Part shown: one piece after another, positions 1 through 5,787 of the stretch
Numbering within the stretch: the first letter of the stretch is position 1
Layout of the letters: each line of letters starts with the position of its first letter
Origin: Bacteroidales bacterium UBA4073
GTDB lineage: Bacteria > Bacteroidota > Bacteroidia > Bacteroidales > Tenuifilaceae
Assembly (NCBI GenBank): GCA_002383425.1
Contig: DFYV01000112.1
Coordinates: forward strand, 1-6,475
Length of the DNA: 6,475 bases
Direction: 5' to 3'
Program-made: the position numbers and the translations under genes
Notes under the pieces: model-generated
Seen by the model: the letters and a program-made list of their open reading frames with translations, nothing else
What the model was told of the DNA's origin: nothing
Databases searched by the model: none

Positions 1-186
1 AGGTAGAAAAATCAGAAGAGTTGTTAATAAATACTATCACTGCCTAAATCTCGGCGTAACTAAGCGGTTAAATTTTTATTGTTTAGAAGAAAATTACGTC
101 AATTTAACTTGCGATGAAAACTTTGTAAAATATTGATTCTCAAACATGGGTAAGGAGGTCTGAATTTCAGTGGTTTATAAATTAAC
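1..186. other. Left-edge non-coding stretch, possible gene tail
   Basis: No gene is supported here. One plus-strand frame is open from base 2 to a TGA at 134-136 (44 codons, ending NFVKY). It could be the tail of a gene that starts outside the window. In AT-rich DNA an open run of this length at an edge is not rare, and I recognise no family in it. The minus strand has only very short frames. A perfect AAGGAGGT lies at 152-159, but the GTG that follows at 170 opens only six codons. Confidence 0.3.
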
Positions 187-341
187 CTAACTCCTAACGT
201 CTCACATTCAACGTTTAATGCCAAACGTGCAACGCCTTACAACCTTACGCCTAACGTCAAACGTCAAACGTCTAACTACTTATGCCTTATGCCTATCGTT
301 TAACGTTTAACGTTTAACGTCCAACGCCCAACGCCTATGAA
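187..341. repeat. Degenerate heptanucleotide tandem array
   Basis: About 22 consecutive seven-base units fill this stretch, with a single extra C at 243 as the only break in phase. Typical units are CTAACGT, CAAACGT, TTAACGT, CTTATGC and CCAACGC, giving a loose consensus of pyrimidine-N-A-A-C-G-pyrimidine. Some neighbours are identical: CAAACGT twice at 258-271, CTTATGC twice at 279-292, TTAACGT three times at 300-320 and CCAACGC twice at 321-334. Others have diverged. Local identity beside overall divergence suggests repeated slippage and mutation. The array starts about 20 bases past the kbl stop codon, on its 3' side. Heptamer repeats of comparable design (STRR) are known from cyanobacteria. 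No function is evident. Confidence 0.85.
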
Positions 342-360
342 CTTTTTAAACTGGGCTCAT

Positions 361-1557
361 TTATATTACCCCAAGTTGTTTTCCAACCTTGGTGAATTTT
401 TCAATGGCAAACAGAATATGCTCGTGGGTGTGAGCAGCGCTAATTTGAACCCTGATGCGGGCTTTGCCCTTTGGAACAACCGGGTAGTAAAAACCAATTA
501 CGTAGATTCCCTCATCCAACAATGCAGCAGCAAATTCTTGCGATAATTTTGCATCGTTGGGTAGGTGACCGAATAGCACTGGGGTAATTGGGTGAACACC
601 CTCAACAATTCTGAATCCTGCATCTTTCATTCCCTTGCGGAATTGCTCGGTATTTTTCCAGAGTTTGTCGCGCAATTCAGTAGTTTCGGTAAGCATGTTT
701 AACACCTTAAGGGTAGAAGCGGCAATGGAAGGCATAAGGGAGTTTGAGAAAAGGTACGGACGAGAACGTTGGCGCAACATGTCAATTATCTCCTTACGAC
801 CCGAAATACAGCCACCCGATGCTCCTCCAAGAGCTTTCCCAAAGGTGGTTGAAATAACATCTACTCTACCCATGGCATTGCAATACTCGGCGGTGCCACG
901 ACCAGTTTTCCCAACAAATCCTGTGGCGTGTGAGTCATCGACCATCACCAGTGCATCGTACTTCTCGGCAAGGTCGCATATCTTATCAACCTGGGCAATT
1001 ATGCCATCCATGGAGAAAACCCCGTCAGTTACTATCATCTTGTAGCGGCACGAAGCGGCTTCCCTGAGTTTTGCTTCAAGGTCGGCCATGTCGTTGTTTT
1101 TGTAGCGGTAGCGCTGGGCTTTGCAAAGCCTAACCCCATCGATGATTGAGGCGTGGTTAAGCTCATCGGAGATAATGGCATCTTCCTCCCCGAGTATGGG
1201 CTCAAAAATACCTCCGTTGGCATCGAAGGCCGATGAGTAGAGAATGGTGTCCTCGGTTCCCAGGAACTGGCTTAACTTTTGCTCCAGCTGCTTGTGTAAA
1301 TCCTGTGTTCCACAAATAAAGCGTACCGACGACATTCCAAAACCCCAATCGTCGATGGCCTTTTTGCCAGCCTCCATAACGGCTGGATGCGATGATAGTC
1401 CAAGGTAGTTGTTGGCGCAAAAGTTTAGAACTTTTTTGCCATTGGCAACAATCTCAACACCCTGTGGCGTTGTAATTATGCGTTCGGTTTTGTATAAACC
1501 CTCGGCTTTGATATTCTCAAGCTGTTGCTGTAAATCGGTTTTTAATTTTCCGTACAT
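361..1557 (-). CDS. kbl: Glycine C-acetyltransferase (2-amino-3-ketobutyrate CoA ligase)
   Basis: This cytosolic PLP enzyme cleaves 2-amino-3-ketobutyrate with CoA to glycine and acetyl-CoA, the second step of threonine breakdown after threonine dehydrogenase. At 398 residues it has the usual length of the family. Visible landmarks are NFCANNYLGLSSHP (45-58), GFGMSSVRFICGTQ (72-85), the cofactor-stacking His in NHASIIDG (H135), VDDSHATGF (206-214, with D208 and H210), the Schiff-base lysine K241 in STTFGKALGG, and ARIRVQISAAHT (366-377). The SVRFICGTQ and SSAFDANGG (108-116) segments fit KBL better than serine palmitoyltransferase, a related alpha-oxoamine synthase also common in Bacteroidota. 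The start follows a good -7 element at 1583-1590. The gene appears monocistronic; no threonine dehydrogenase gene lies in the window. Reading is confident from conserved motifs. Confidence 0.96.
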   Translation of the reverse strand: MYGKLKTDLQQQLENIKAEGLYKTERIITTPQGVEIVANGKKVLNFCANNYLGLSSHPAVMEAGKKAIDDWGFGMSSVRFICGTQDLHKQLEQKLSQFLGTEDTILYSSAFDANGGIFEPILGEEDAIISDELNHASIIDGVRLCKAQRYRYKNNDMADLEAKLREAASCRYKMIVTDGVFSMDGIIAQVDKICDLAEKYDALVMVDDSHATGFVGKTGRGTAEYCNAMGRVDVISTTFGKALGGASGGCISGRKEIIDMLRQRSRPYLFSNSLMPSIAASTLKVLNMLTETTELRDKLWKNTEQFRKGMKDAGFRIVEGVHPITPVLFGHLPNDAKLSQEFAAALLDEGIYVIGFYYPVVPKGKARIRVQISAAHTHEHILFAIEKFTKVGKQLGVI

Positions 1558-1582
1558 AGCCGTTTATATTTTTTACTATGCA

Positions 1583-1590
1583 CAAAGGTA
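1583..1590 (-). promoter_or_regulatory. Housekeeping -7 element of kbl
   Basis: On the minus strand this reads TACCTTTG, an exact match to the Bacteroidota primary-sigma -7 consensus TAnnTTTG. It ends 25 bases before the kbl ATG, so the leader would be about 20 bases. No convincing -33 TTG is seen at the usual distance. The ten bases TACCTTTGTG recur exactly in the purD promoter. Confidence 0.65.
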
Positions 1591-1711
1591 AAAGAAAAAT
1601 TTTATGGTTTTGTGGCAATGCAGAATCTAAAGCAACGAATGTAAGATTGGCAGCCTAAATTTAACTAAAGCCTTAAATCCCTAGGTCGTGTTTGAACTTG
1701 TTGAAAAAGAA

Positions 1712-1762
1712 CACCCTTCGACTTCGCTCAGGGTGCAAGGTTAGCCGAGCGGAGCCGAAGCC
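1712..1762. repeat. Paired inverted CTTCGnCTnCGCTC element (hairpin)
   Basis: Two inverted copies of one motif face each other: CTTCGACTTCGCTCAG at 1716-1731 and, on the opposite strand, CTTCGGCTCCGCTCGG at 1760-1745. They fold into a 16-position stem with two A-C mismatches and one T-G wobble around a 13-base loop. The left copy can also fold by itself (CACCCT 1712-1717 with AGGGTG 1730-1735). Motifs of the CCCTTCGACTTCGCTCAGGG type are, from general knowledge, scattered between genes in many bacteria, including Bacteroidota. Read on the minus strand, the hairpin is followed by TTCTTTTT, so it might end transcription of the DUF3267 gene about 100 bases downstream of that stop codon. Nothing else was recognised in 1591-1711 or 1763-1860. 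Confidence 0.7.
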
Positions 1763-1860
1763 ATACTTGGATACTAAAAAAGACTAACGGATTCAAGGTA
1801 ATGTACACCTGCTTAAATGTGAATAGGATGAGTTTCCGTTGTATCAGCGTAGCAATTATG

Positions 1861-2436
1861 TTACATTTCGCATGTTTCACCATTACTTTTGGTTACAATA
1901 AAACCAATTTCATCCGGATGATCGGTAATAACATAGTCTGAAGGGTATTTAAGAACCCGTTTCAGTATAAGATAGTCTCCGCTAGCCGTAGCTGTTAGGA
2001 AAATACTGGCTAACAAAATCCATCCATTAGCCGATATATAGGAGTAAAGCAAAGGTAAAATACCTGTTACAAGCCCCGGCATTATGCCCCCTAAAATGTA
2101 GTGGTTACGTTTAAGTGGTTCATTGCAATGGCAGTATGGTGTAAGGTGCGACCATTTTATTCCAAAGCTAATCGATTTATATCCGTTTTTGGCAAAGCAG
2201 GCCCAGGTCAAACCATGCAGTCCTTCGTGAAGGACAATGATAGGGATTAGCGCTAAAAGGATTTGCGGTTGATGATGTTTTAGGAATAGAAGCCCATTTA
2301 TGAGGGGTTCAAATCCATATATGATGATGAACGGAGCAATTGTTACGGCAGCAATAGGAAATAGCATTAAAAGTGCTTGCCTGTTTGCCTTCCCCACCTC
2401 AATTATCTCCTCAATTTGAATGTTTGGTTTATTCAT
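1861..2436 (-). CDS. DUF3267-family membrane protein, putative zincin metalloprotease
   Basis: A 191-residue integral membrane protein (numbering from the start chosen here) with the zinc-protease motif HEGLH at 70-74. This motif lies at the end of a hydrophobic helix (about 56-70), as in membrane-embedded zincins. Hydrophobic segments lie near 21-41, 56-70, 117-134 and 138-156. The block HLTPYCHCNEPL (97-108) followed by GGIMPGLVTGILP (116-128), and a late SGD (152-154) whose Asp could be a third zinc ligand, fit the DUF3267 family (Pfam 'putative zincin peptidase'). Substrate is unknown. The open frame reaches an earlier ATG at 2473-2475, but the -7 element at 2462-2469 overlaps the extra codons, so I chose the ATG at 2434-2436. 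The gene stands alone. Family assignment rests on motifs; actual proteolysis is inference. Confidence 0.82.
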   Translation of the reverse strand: MNKPNIQIEEIIEVGKANRQALLMLFPIAAVTIAPFIIIYGFEPLINGLLFLKHHQPQILLALIPIIVLHEGLHGLTWACFAKNGYKSISFGIKWSHLTPYCHCNEPLKRNHYILGGIMPGLVTGILPLLYSYISANGWILLASIFLTATASGDYLILKRVLKYPSDYVITDHPDEIGFIVTKSNGETCEM

Positions 2437-2461
2437 GAATTGGTTAAAAGTATTTATCAAG

Positions 2462-2469
2462 CAAATGTA
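2462..2469 (-). promoter_or_regulatory. Housekeeping -7 element of the DUF3267 gene
   Basis: The minus strand reads TACATTTG, an exact TAnnTTTG match, ending 25 bases before the ATG at 2434-2436. This is the same spacing as for kbl and one base more than for purD. It lies inside the longer version of the reading frame, which is the main argument for the downstream start. A clear -33 element is not seen. Confidence 0.6.
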
Positions 2470-2482
2470 CATCATTGTACAT
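2466..2482. promoter_or_regulatory. Twin TGTACAT boxes over the promoter
   Basis: TGTACAT occurs at 2466-2472 and again at 2476-2482, exactly ten bases (about one helical turn) apart. Each contains the palindrome TGTACA. The first copy overlaps the -7 element of the DUF3267 gene. The arrangement would suit a repressor binding one face of the helix, but no regulator is known to me for this motif and chance remains possible. Confidence 0.3.
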
Positions 2483-2724
2483 TGTTGAGTAGTAAATTTT
2501 TTATGCGATTAACAAAACATTTGCCCTATTTTTAAAGAAAAATGGATTAATCAACATCAACTTACGATTATCTCTTAATGAAAAAACTCTACTGGTGTAA
2601 GCCATATGTTACTAATGTTTAGCACGTATAAATATTATTCTATAAATCAAATATTTACAAATGGATTGAAATCATCATGTAATACATTATCAGGCGATTG
2701 ATAACTCCAATGTATGATTTAATA

Positions 2725-2818
2725 CTTTGTGAAACTTTGTGCTTACTTTGTGTCCTTTGTGGTTATATTTAGCGATTTAGATTTTTTTACCACAAAGGTC
2801 TCAAAGAGATTCACAAGG
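2725..2818. repeat. Inverted CTTTGTG / CACAAAG repeat array
   Basis: The left arm has four CTTTGTG units beginning at 2725, 2735, 2746 and 2755. The right arm has the reverse complement in CACAAAG (2791-2797) and the weaker TCAAAG (2801-2806) and CACAAGG (2812-2818). The innermost parts, CCTTTGTGGT at 2754-2763 and ACCACAAAGG at 2789-2798, are a perfect ten-base inverted repeat around a 25-base AT-rich loop, so a cruciform or hairpin is possible. Similar CTTTGTG-rich elements are, from general knowledge, common between genes in Bacteroidota. No transposase gene is attached. Confidence 0.75.
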
Positions 2819-2853
2819 ATTAATAAGATTGTATGTGTTTGTATTTTAAAGAT

Positions 2854-2881
2854 CTTAATCCATGAGACTTAATCCATGAGA
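2854..2881. repeat. Perfect 14-base tandem duplication
   Basis: CTTAATCCATGAGA is present twice head to tail (2854-2867 and 2868-2881), followed by ATTAAG, which is the reverse complement of the unit's first six bases. It probably arose by slippage. No function is apparent. Confidence 0.8.
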
Positions 2882-2975
2882 ATTAAGTGTGATACATTAG
2901 TAGGTTATAGCTTTGTTCGATCTATAATCTGAAACTTCTCATTATGCATGTAAAACAGGCAATTACGATTGAAAT

Positions 2976-3004
2976 AAAAAAGGACGAGAATTACTCCCGC
3001 CCTT
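2976..3004 (-). terminator. Rho-independent terminator after the barrel gene
   Basis: Read on the minus strand, starting 19 bases past the stop codon: stem AAGGGC, a two-base GG bulge, GAG, loop TAATT, then CTC and GTCCTT, followed directly by a run of T (2981 down to 2976). This gives nine paired positions, one of them G-T, plus a U-tract. It fits the 3' end of the sigma / anti-sigma / barrel cluster. Confidence 0.7.
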
Positions 3005-3023
3005 CCTAAAATAAGCTGTAAAG

Positions 3024-4100
3024 CTAATCGAACGAAACCAGTACAAGCCCAATAGAGAAGGGGTAAAGTTCAGGGCCTTTGTCCTTTTCAAAGAGTTGAA
3101 CGGGGTAATAGTTGGCAAATAGCTTAATGTTCTTATACCCCATTCGGGCGGTTAACCCGTAACGTAAAGTGGCAATGTTAAAGTCGTTGCGGTTTTTATC
3201 CTTATGGCGCGAACCATCGTCGTAAACCACTTTGGTATGTGAGCCAAGCCTTACCCCACCAATAACGCCAGCCGAAAAGTAAATCCTATCCTTGCGCTTA
3301 GTGCCCATGGGCACCTGAAACTCGAGTAGTAAAGGCAGCGTTAAGTGCAACATGGTGATTTTAGTTTTTTCCACCTTATAGCCAGCCTGAATATACGAGC
3401 TATCAGTAACAGTTACGCCATTCTCAACTTTAAGTGTAATGGGGTTTGAGAAGTGATAATCGTTAAACTCCAGGCCTAAGCCGGTTACCAGGCCAGCCTT
3501 GTCGGTGCCAAAACCGATACTGTATTGGGTAAGGTTGATGTTGGTATTCCAGGAACGCTCCTGCTTTAAATCCATCCAGGCCAAATCGCCGCTCTGGGTC
3601 ATGGAGTTGTTTTTATCCATAAATCCGTTTATTCCGATTTCAAAACCCGACCAGTGGCCTTTGAAACGTTTCGCCTCTTTTTTATATTCATCGTCATCGT
3701 CGTCCGGTTTTTTTTCTTCCTCAGGGATTTCAATAACAGTTTTGTCCTTTGAGTCAACAATTACCATCTTTTTTTTGCCCAACCGAATTATAACGGAATC
3801 GCCTTTAGCTGCTTTTACCGTATCGCCTGCAATGTTAACCCAGGCCATTTCTTCGGAATCGACCGTAAGGGCATTAACCGATGAAACCGTATCGATTCGC
3901 TCCTCAACAATTGAATCGCCATCAACCACTTTGACAATTTTGTGGACTATTACTATTGTATCACCTTCACTTGAACTTTGAGTGCTTTGCTGTTTTAGCG
4001 TGTCACTATTTTCGAGGTTTCGAAGTATATTCTCATTTGTTTGGGCGTTTAGTGCGAAGACCATGGAAAATATCAATCCCAAAATAAATAACCTTTTCAT
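3024..4100 (-). CDS. Outer-membrane beta-barrel protein of an ECF sigma locus
   Basis: A 358-residue exported protein. Residues 1-20 form a signal peptide (MKRLF, hydrophobic core, ALNA before Q20). Residues 21-125 are a polar region rich in Asp, Ser and Val with short beta-like stretches. An acidic linker follows (EEEKKPDDDDDE, 127-138). From W150 to the end there are alternating amphipathic strands, for example SGFEIGING (151-159), AGLVTGLGLEF (202-212), ITMLHLTLPLLLEF (248-261), IYFSAGVIGGVRLG (273-286) and PFSIGLVLVSF (347-357). The pattern suits a small outer-membrane barrel of the kind annotated PorT-like or outer membrane beta-barrel protein in Bacteroidota. Function is unknown. It is third in line after the sigma and anti-sigma genes and has its own copy of their promoter motif at 4144-4169, so it is likely a target of, and possibly a sensor for, that sigma factor. 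Confidence 0.82.
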   Translation of the reverse strand: MKRLFILGLIFSMVFALNAQTNENILRNLENSDTLKQQSTQSSSEGDTIVIVHKIVKVVDGDSIVEERIDTVSSVNALTVDSEEMAWVNIAGDTVKAAKGDSVIIRLGKKKMVIVDSKDKTVIEIPEEEKKPDDDDDEYKKEAKRFKGHWSGFEIGINGFMDKNNSMTQSGDLAWMDLKQERSWNTNINLTQYSIGFGTDKAGLVTGLGLEFNDYHFSNPITLKVENGVTVTDSSYIQAGYKVEKTKITMLHLTLPLLLEFQVPMGTKRKDRIYFSAGVIGGVRLGSHTKVVYDDGSRHKDKNRNDFNIATLRYGLTARMGYKNIKLFANYYPVQLFEKDKGPELYPFSIGLVLVSFD

Positions 4101-4143
4101 AGTATTATAAAATTTAGTTCAACATTTGGTTGTTTTAGCATAC

Positions 4144-4169
4144 GACGTCCGAATGCTTATGTTGTTACA
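4144..4169 (-). promoter_or_regulatory. ECF-type promoter of the barrel gene
   Basis: The minus strand reads TGTAAC (4169-4164), 16 bases, then CGTC (4147-4144). The same hexamer, spacer length and tetramer lie upstream of the sigma gene, and the two preceding bases (GC) also match. The form resembles known ECF promoters such as those of Bacillus SigW/SigX (TGAAAC or TGTAAC with a CGTA- or CGAC-like -10). It sits between the anti-sigma stop codon (4173-4175) and the barrel ATG, leaving a leader of about 35-40 bases. Confidence 0.72.
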
Positions 4170-4172
4170 GCA

Positions 4173-5186
4173 CTACTCCTCTTTTGGTAAAATTGTTGCT
4201 GAAACGGCTAATAGTTTTGAGTCAACTACAATTTTTTTTGTTTTATCGCTTTCGCTTTGCTTAACATCTACCTCAACGCCAACCGAATGTGCAAGTTTTT
4301 GTAAACCCTTAAAAGCAATATCGGTAATGGTAATCACTTTAGCATTTGAAACGCCCTCATTAGCACTGCCCATGTTTTGACTGCTTGTAATGTTTTTGGT
4401 TGGGAGGTTTATATTTGTTTGGTTTTCTAAAATCATATCAAGGTGGGGTTTTATTGATGTTATAGGTTCAATTCTCTCGTTCTGGCGAGTTTGTGTGGGT
4501 TGGTTTACCTTTTCCAAATCGGGAGTAGTGGAATATTTAGTTGATTTAGATGGTTTTGATATTGGTTCGATTGTAACATCATTTCCGGTTGCAGCTGGAA
4601 TTAGTTCCAAATTTTGCTCTGGAAGCATTTGTTCATGGTTACTAGCAGGCAATTGCTGATTAGCTACAAGGGTTTCACTGTTGATTTTTCCCAACTGATT
4701 ATTTATGAAAAATATCATGAGCACCACGGCGGCAATACCAGCTGCAGCTACTGCGAAACGGTAGTAAGCAGGTATTATACGGGTACGTTTTAAGCTTGCC
4801 TTGTTTGGGAGCAAAACATTTTCAGCGTTTAACTTGGTTTGGCTATAAATGGTTGATAGTCTCGAAATGCTACTATTTAATTTTAGCTCGTTAAGTAGTT
4901 TAGCCTCATCGGCCGATAAATCGTTTTCCAGCTCAGCAATACATAGGTAATCGGCTTCGGTGATGTTAACCTCGGGGAGTTTTGTGCTGCGTTTAAGGGT
5001 TTCCTTAATAATGGGTGTTTTGTTAAGGGGTGGAGTAAGAATTAGACCATCAATTCCATCAACTTCATCGGCAATATCGGGGTTTTGGTTGAGGAATACT
5101 AACAGCTCATCCCTGAGCGCCGGGCTAAGATTGCCATCGATAAAATCGATGATAAATGCCTCGTAGTTATTTCGGTTAATAGTCAT
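4173..5186 (-). CDS. Single-pass anti-sigma-like membrane protein
   Basis: A 337-residue protein with one transmembrane helix (about 143-162, FAVAAAGIAAVVLMIFFIN), preceded by a basic stretch (KRTR, 133-136). This suggests the N-terminus is cytoplasmic and the C-terminus periplasmic. Residues 8-40 resemble an anti-sigma domain (DFIDGNLSP then a helix and FLNQNP), but the His and Cys zinc ligands of the ZAS type are replaced. A second, similar module lies at 78-110 (ELENDLSADEAKLLNELKLN). The periplasmic part is a low-complexity Thr/Asn/Pro/Gln linker (165-280) and a small terminal domain starting VITITDIAFKGLQKLA (284-299). It begins 4 bases after the sigma stop codon, so the two are co-transcribed and probably translationally coupled. 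Inferred role: it sequesters the sigma factor at the inner membrane and senses an envelope cue. The pairing is clear; the signal is unknown. Confidence 0.75.
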   Translation of the reverse strand: MTINRNNYEAFIIDFIDGNLSPALRDELLVFLNQNPDIADEVDGIDGLILTPPLNKTPIIKETLKRSTKLPEVNITEADYLCIAELENDLSADEAKLLNELKLNSSISRLSTIYSQTKLNAENVLLPNKASLKRTRIIPAYYRFAVAAAGIAAVVLMIFFINNQLGKINSETLVANQQLPASNHEQMLPEQNLELIPAATGNDVTIEPISKPSKSTKYSTTPDLEKVNQPTQTRQNERIEPITSIKPHLDMILENQTNINLPTKNITSSQNMGSANEGVSNAKVITITDIAFKGLQKLAHSVGVEVDVKQSESDKTKKIVVDSKLLAVSATILPKEE

Positions 5187-5190
5187 GGCT

Positions 5191-5676
5191 TCAAATCAAG
5201 TTATCGATACTCACCAGCTGATTCTTAAGGAATAGCCTTGCCCTGTAGATGTAAACCTTAACCTGCGACTCGCTAAGTCCGGTAATTTCGCCAATTTCTT
5301 CGTAGGAGTACCCCTCGTAGTCACGCAGCAGTAGCACCGATTTCTGAATGTCAGGAAGTTTTTCCACTGCCTTGGCAACTATCTCCTTGGCATCGGAGTA
5401 TCCGTTCGATGTAAATGACTCAAAAATGGCACTGTCTGCATACTCCAGCTTGCGTTTTTCCTTGCGAATGGTGTCGATTGCAGCGTGGTATGCCGATGTG
5501 AACAGGTACGATTTTGCCTTTTTAAAATCAACCTCACGATGTTTAATCCATAACCTCTCAAAGCAATCCTGTACGTTATCCATTGCCATACTATTCTCCT
5601 TCAGCATTTTTAGCGTAAAACGATATATGCTATCGGAATATAAATCAACGCATTTGTTAAATTCTTCAGCGGTCAT
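5191..5676 (-). CDS. ECF (group 4) sigma-70 factor, RpoE-like
   Basis: At 161 residues it has the normal size of an ECF sigma factor with only the two core domains. Sigma-2 covers about 9-76, with DNVQDCFERLWIK (33-45, core-binding region 2.2) and AKSYLFTSAYHAAIDTIRKEKR (54-75, the -10 recognition region 2.4). Sigma-4 covers about 98-153, with KLPDIQKSVLLLRDYEGYS followed by the helix-turn-helix YEEIGEITGLSESQVKVYIYRAR (125-147) that reads the -35. No extra C-terminal domain is present. The gene leads a cluster with an anti-sigma-like gene and a barrel gene, and is preceded by the same ECF promoter motif found before the barrel gene, so it is probably autoregulated. It is not next to a TonB-dependent receptor and so is not a FecI-type unit. 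Confidence 0.93.
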   Translation of the reverse strand: MTAEEFNKCVDLYSDSIYRFTLKMLKENSMAMDNVQDCFERLWIKHREVDFKKAKSYLFTSAYHAAIDTIRKEKRKLEYADSAIFESFTSNGYSDAKEIVAKAVEKLPDIQKSVLLLRDYEGYSYEEIGEITGLSESQVKVYIYRARLFLKNQLVSIDNLI

Positions 5677-5708
5677 GAACCGTTTCTTGTTTTTGACTTT
5701 TAATGTAT

Positions 5709-5734
5709 GACGAATAAACTATACGCAAGTTACA
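5709..5734 (-). promoter_or_regulatory. ECF-type autoregulatory promoter of the sigma gene
   Basis: On the minus strand TGTAAC (5734-5729) is followed after 16 bases by CGTC (5712-5709), 32 bases before the ATG. Including the two preceding bases, GCTGTAAC-N16-CGTC is identical to the motif before the barrel gene, while the spacers differ in sequence. A match to the housekeeping TAnnTTTG is absent at the expected position, which supports dependence on an alternative sigma factor, most simply the product of this gene. Confidence 0.72.
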
Positions 5735-5787
5735 GCTAAAAGCATAAAATTGTTTTGTGCTGAATGCTTTCAAATATAAAACGATAG

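Larger units (their letters stand above)
2483..3023. other. Repeat-rich intergenic region without genes
   Basis: This stretch separates the DUF3267 gene from the barrel-protein gene and has no coding frame of note on either strand. It is strongly AT-rich. It contains the inverted CTTTGTG/CACAAAG array (2725-2818), a 14-base tandem duplication (2854-2881) and the terminator of the sigma/anti-sigma/barrel cluster (2976-3004), all listed separately. In 2483-2724 I see no recognisable element, and no remnant of an insertion sequence. Confidence 0.6.

Noticed and set aside
2..136. 44-codon open frame at the left edge, possibly the end of a gene
   Set aside because: It is too short, shows no recognisable motif, and edge frames of this length are expected by chance in AT-rich DNA. 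It is noted only within the description of the region.
152..172. Perfect AAGGAGGT ribosome-binding sequence followed by GTG at 170
   Set aside because: The frame after the GTG closes after six codons and there is no ATG in range, so it does not mark a gene. Other genes here do not use strong Shine-Dalgarno sites either.
187..341. CRISPR array reading of the repeats left of kbl
   Set aside because: The units are 7 bases with no spacers, the sequence is degenerate and no cas gene is present.
635..1045. 136-codon plus-strand frame opposite kbl
   Set aside because: It is antisense to highly conserved kbl sequence and has no recognisable protein features.
361..1557. Serine palmitoyltransferase as the identity of the PLP enzyme
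   Set aside because: The motifs SVRFICGTQDLHKQLE and SSAFDANGG follow glycine C-acetyltransferase closely. Serine palmitoyltransferase is a related family but would differ in these blocks.
3499..3981. 160-codon plus-strand frame opposite the barrel gene
   Set aside because: It is the antisense shadow of a well-supported coding region. Its Ser/Phe-rich composition mirrors the Asp/Glu/Lys codons of the true gene, and it has no promoter or start context.
4173..5676. FecI/FecR iron-type signalling unit
   Set aside because: The second protein lacks a recognisable FecR domain and there is no TonB-dependent receptor or SusC/D pair nearby.
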